A stretch of 64,000 nt of DNA, from positions 165,504,118-165,568,117 of the forward strand of contig OZ023265.1 in NCBI GenBank assembly GCA_964006375.1, given 5' to 3'. Positions within the stretch are counted from its first letter, which is position 1. Every line of letters begins with the position of its first letter. Below the pieces are notes generated by a model that saw only the letters and a program-made list of their open reading frames with translations, was not told the origin of the DNA and searched no databases. The stretch comes from Tillus elongatus. Lineage: Eukaryota; Arthropoda; Insecta; Coleoptera; Cleridae. Shown piece by piece: positions 60,181-64,000 of the stretch. Position numbers and translations under genes: made by a program.

Positions 60181-61731
60181 TAGGGTGGCGCATTGAAAAC
60201 GAAACAGACCGATTTGCGTCCAGAGAATATTTTTTTAAGAAACACTTGAACACGTCAATTTTAATATTGAGGGGGACATGTTTTGACGTAAAACTCAACC
60301 TGTCACATCAGCCCCTTAAGACTACCGAAAATTAATTTCACAATGGTGTATTCTGTAGAAGAAAGAGTTGAAATAATTACTTTTTTTTTCAAAAACGATG
60401 ACTGTGCCAACCGCACCGCAAATTTGTTTAATGAACGACATCCGAACAGACATGTTAACAGAAAATACATTTGGGAGTTAGTTGCAAAGTTTCGACAAAG
60501 TGGTTCAGTAGCCAGCAAAAAATGGGATCCTGAACGTGAATTTCCGGTTAGAAATGAGACTACTGAGATTGAAGTTTTAGGACAAATTGCTGCAGACCCA
60601 ACTTTGAGCACGAGAAAATTGGCCACTTTCAAACATCAAAAGAAGAACTATTCAGCGAATATTTAAGCCTCATAAATTTCACCCGTATAAAATTCATGTT
60701 GTACAAGAAGATTATTTTGATCGGCGGCTGGAGTTTTGTGAAGTTATGACTGCACGAATAGTTGATAACTGGAAATTTCTGTTCAATATTTGTTTTTCAG
60801 ACGAGTGAACGTTTTTATTAAACTCTACAGTCAATCGTCATAATTGTCGTTATTGGGCAGATAATAATCCAAGAAATTTTCACGAAGTCCACACTGAAAC
60901 TCCACAGAAATTGAATGTCTGGACTGGCATTTTTGGAAATCGTTTAATCGGATCAATTTTTCTTGATGGCAATTTGAGTGGCGAACCTTATTTGGAGTTA
61001 TTTGAAGATATCGTTTACCCTCTACTAATTGACATTGTTGAAAATGATGATCACTATCAAGAAAATCAATTAGTGTTTCAACAAGATGGAGTTCTTCCGC
61101 ATTTTTCACAACGTGTTAGGGAGTTTTTGAACAGAGAGTTTCCAGGACAATGGATTTGGCGTAGAGGTGCTATTGAGTCGCCCCCTAGATCACCGGACTT
61201 AACTCCTTTAGACCTCTTTTTATGGGGCCATTTAAAGAGTAGAATTGACGCAACAGAACCGGAGTCTCTGGAAGAATTACGATGACGCATTGTCTTTTGT
61301 ATGGAAGCTGGTGGTCAACAATTTAAGCACTTACTTAACTGAATAAATATTTTTGAACGTTTGGTTTTGTTTTTTAGTTTTTTTTAACGAAAAATTGACT
61401 AATTAGTGCATTTTTTATCACAATGAATGAAATACGTTCTTGCAATTCCAACTGTGAATAAGTTTTAAACGAGGTGATAAAACTTCCAAAAAAATTAGTG
61501 TGCTGAATTCAGAAAAGAAAGGGCTTTTAAATGGTGTAACACTCGACCCATGTTCCTTATTTAAAATATAAGGGTTGTTATCACCACCCTTAAGGGGTTG
61601 ATGTGACAAAGTTGAAATTTATGTCAAAACATGCCCCCCTCAATATTAAAATTGACGTGTTTCAGCGTTTCTTTAAAAAAAAATTTCTCTGGACGCAAAT
61701 CGGTCTGTTTCTTTTTCAATGCGCCACCCTG
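60181..61731 (+). mobile_element. Rosa-like (DD41D) Tc1/mariner element 2, full-length copy
   Basis: The left end TAGGGTGGCGCATTGAAAAC and the right end ...GCGCCACCCTG are inverted repeats of about 140 bp (60181-60325 and about 61585-61731), flanked by TA (60179-60180 and 61732-61733). The first base T replaces the C expected from the right end. The 1551-bp element contains one transposase gene with three lesions. A truncated relative lies at 37741-38451. Confidence 0.92.
60343..61342 (+). pseudogene. DD41D transposase, nearly complete, three lesions
   Basis: It starts MVYSVEERVEIITFFFKNDD (helix-turn-helix region: NLFNERHPNRHVNRKYIWEL). A frameshift near 60625 precedes NIKRRTIQRIFKPHKFHPYK. 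Then come FLFNICFSDE, a TGA (60806-60808), TFLLNSTVNRHNCRYWA, NVWTGIFGNRLIGSIFLDG, LVFQQDGVLPHFSQRV and ESPPRSPDLTPLDLFLWG. A second TGA (61283) comes before the family-length end at 61342. Catalytic Asp residues are in FSDE, QQDG and TPLD, with 41 residues between the last two. It would be about 333 residues without the lesions. Confidence 0.9.
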
Positions 61732-61738
61732 TATATAG

Positions 61739-61880
61739 AAAAGAGGCACACGTTTTTACGACTGGAATACCGAGGCTCCAGTTGTTTTATTTTAATTTTA
61801 AATTTATATATTATTTAGATAAAATTGTAGCACCTATTATGTAGCAAACTATATCGTATTTCACTAAGAATTACAATATT
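61739..61880. repeat. Right copy of the ~140-bp flanking repeat
   Basis: It matches 58677-58815, including taccgaggctccagttgttt (the SINE head end) and the following AT-rich part. Confidence 0.8.
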
Positions 61881-63319
61881 GCAAAAGAACTATAATCATC
61901 TGATAAATTGATTCCATTGACACAATTCTGATCCGTCACCAAAAATAACTGTAATAAATCAAAATAGATTACCTGAAAGCAATCTGATGTTAAATTAAGA
62001 CGATACAGAAAATCTAGAAAGAAAAAAAGCAAAATAATAAACCCAATATATCTATTGGTTATTAAAGGATTTCGTTCAAAATAAACATTTTTATTTATAT
62101 GCTAATGATGCTTACTAATGTAATCTTTGAAATCCAGCAAAGCTGATTGTGTTATTAAATGGAAACCTCTTAAAGACTCTTGGACATTATAACCCAGATG
62201 CTCACGAGTCAGTCTTTGCTCAGTACTTTAAGATCACTGGTAAGATCGAAAATAGACGACTGCTCGGCTATATGTACACTAATATAAATATAATTGTAAT
62301 TAAATTACAAGAAACTAGTAATTATGCTTTATATCCCGGCAAATCTACCAGGCTTGCTTTTGTTCCATCACATTGTGTTATTATAGGCATCTAAAACCCA
62401 GTCGAATGTGTCCGAAATTATATCTCAAAAATCTCTGTAATCCTGAATCTAATTTACTAAGACGCTGCTGCATAGATATTTATAGGGAAGAATGACAAAC
62501 TCATTGAACGCTAAACTGCGAGAGGCTGAGCTTGCTCTAGTACCCAAGAAAATTTTTGATTCATCTCACGGGAAAAAGTTATAATCAGAAAACTCTTCAC
62601 ATTCTTTTAGTATGTCCCTTATTTGCTTGCCCTTGAAGGCAACATTTAAACGAATAAAGTTTGAAATTTTAAACTTAAATGTTAGGTACTGTTAAGGCGT
62701 CTCGTCTGAAGGATTAGACCTCTAAAATTTACATATTTCTTAGTAACCGTCTTTGTTATGATATCTACCATCTGTACAATGCAATTTTACACATGGTTAG
62801 GAATAACCCAACAAGGGTCATTTCTTGTTAAAATTGGCAACACGTCTGCTACCCTATCTCAGGTAGCTAGGTAGGAAAATTCAATATTCATTCAAAGCAG
62901 TTCTTCTATAGACTCGAAACAAGCAACACGCTTGTGCTAGCATAATCACTACTCATTTCGTAGAGTTCTCATGAACTCTAAAGCATACCATACTATAAGT
63001 AATTTTGTATAAGTTTACAGTTTGTTATTAAACGTTAAGTTGTTACTAACATCAGCGTTTAATTTAACAAAACATAATCAGGTCCTTCGAGCTATCAAGA
63101 AATAAAAACAAATAAAATGTGGTACATCAGTACAAAACGTAATTAAACAGGTGCTAATATAAATTGTTTACTTACATTTTTAAGAGAGTCTATTTTGTTT
63201 GATAGTATCTAAAAATGTATGATGTAGTTCAAAACTTCATATATAATTTTGTTAGTAAGTTAGGGCGCCGTTAGTGTCATTACCCTTAGTTGTTACGACA
63301 CTTTAAAAATGAAATGAAA
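61881..63319. other. Apparently unique DNA, no gene seen
   Basis: The 81-codon ORF at 62149-62394 has no recognisable domain. No repeat family is identified. Confidence 0.35.
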
Positions 63320-63622
63320 TGGACGCAGCAAGTGCGTTATGGAAGTGAATTTTCATAAAAATGTTTTAACAGCAAATATGTCTCTCTAATATAAGCAGGC
63401 CTCAATGTTGTTACCGGTATAACCTATATAGTAGAAACAATGTGCCATATTTTAGCAAAATAATTTATTGTTTGAAAAAATACAACGATTTTCCGAAAAT
63501 AAACTTTAAATGTTTCCGAGAAAACTGGTGATTTTCTAGCCAACAAACCTTGAGTTAATAGCAAATTGCAGCAATTAATGAAAATTCGCTACCAAAACTC
63601 ACTTACTGCGTCTCGATTTTTT
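63320..63622 (+). mobile_element. Small inverted-repeat element (ACGCAGC family), third copy
   Basis: The left end atggacgcagcaagtgcgtt and the right end gaaaattcgctaccaaaact then cttactgcgtctcga. The interior (ccggtataacctatatagta, ttccgaaaataaactttaaa) matches 51536-51862 in the same orientation. Confidence 0.78.

Positions 63623-64000
<378 letters not shown>

Noticed and set aside
62149..62394. 81-codon ORF as a gene
   Set aside because: No domain, no codon or splice evidence.

Overview
The window is AT-rich intergenic or intronic DNA from a repeat-rich invertebrate, most likely an arthropod. The evidence is the mix of elements: DD41D (rosa-like) Tc1/mariner transposons, Penelope-like elements (PLEs) with GIY-YIG domains, a jockey/CR1-type LINE in seven copies, a hAT-type insertion, tRNA-derived SINEs and more than 20 (AT)n microsatellites. 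There are no operons. Only two stretches look like possible host coding DNA: a first-exon-like ORF at 12680-12936 (+) and a hemopexin-like segment at about 49403-50130 (-), which carries one frameshift. Clade names and the organism are inferences from motifs, because no search could be run.

Layout. 1-2400: dispersed repeats, a foldback palindrome and a tRNA-Ser/Leu-like repeat. 2409-3362: LINE copy A. 3745-4580: head-to-head repeat units carrying hammerhead-ribozyme sequences (retrozyme-like). 4560-6120: families Z and Y. 6130-6600: PLE GIY-YIG tail followed at once by a compact hammerhead. 7010-7600: second hammerhead-bearing repeat locus. 8000-9920: family X. 9980-12090: PLE-A with hammerheads in its terminal repeats. 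12680: host-like exon. 13510-14746: rosa-like element 1 inserted in family Y. 18088-22858: LINE B, a decayed mariner-type transposase and LINE C. 23762-26174: internally deleted mariner with a hAT-type element in its left inverted terminal repeat. 26262-33000: family X blocks and a complex inverted/direct duplication. 33991-36945 and 40903-43999: the two longest LINE copies (D, E) in opposite orientation. 37741-38451: fragment of rosa-like element 2. 45649-47600: PLE-B. 48490-49275: promoter-like CpG-containing block and a ~99-bp NRF-1-motif tandem array. 49403-50130: hemopexin-like segment. 51536-56330: small inverted-repeat elements, family X and LINE F. 58330-61880: SINE, LINE G and rosa-like element 2. 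63320-64000: another small inverted-repeat element plus family X.

The most interesting signal is a set of hammerhead self-cleaving ribozyme sequences in at least three sequence lineages (3780-4361, 6554-6598 and 10058-10108/11944-11996, with weaker ones at 7066-7368). All keep the two-part core and end in a short, nearly always self-complementary stem III. Two sit in or beside PLEs. The others form ~310-320-bp tandem units without coding capacity, as described for metazoan retrozymes. All copies of the LINE, PLE and transposase genes are broken, so the region looks like a graveyard of nested insertions whose order can be partly read.
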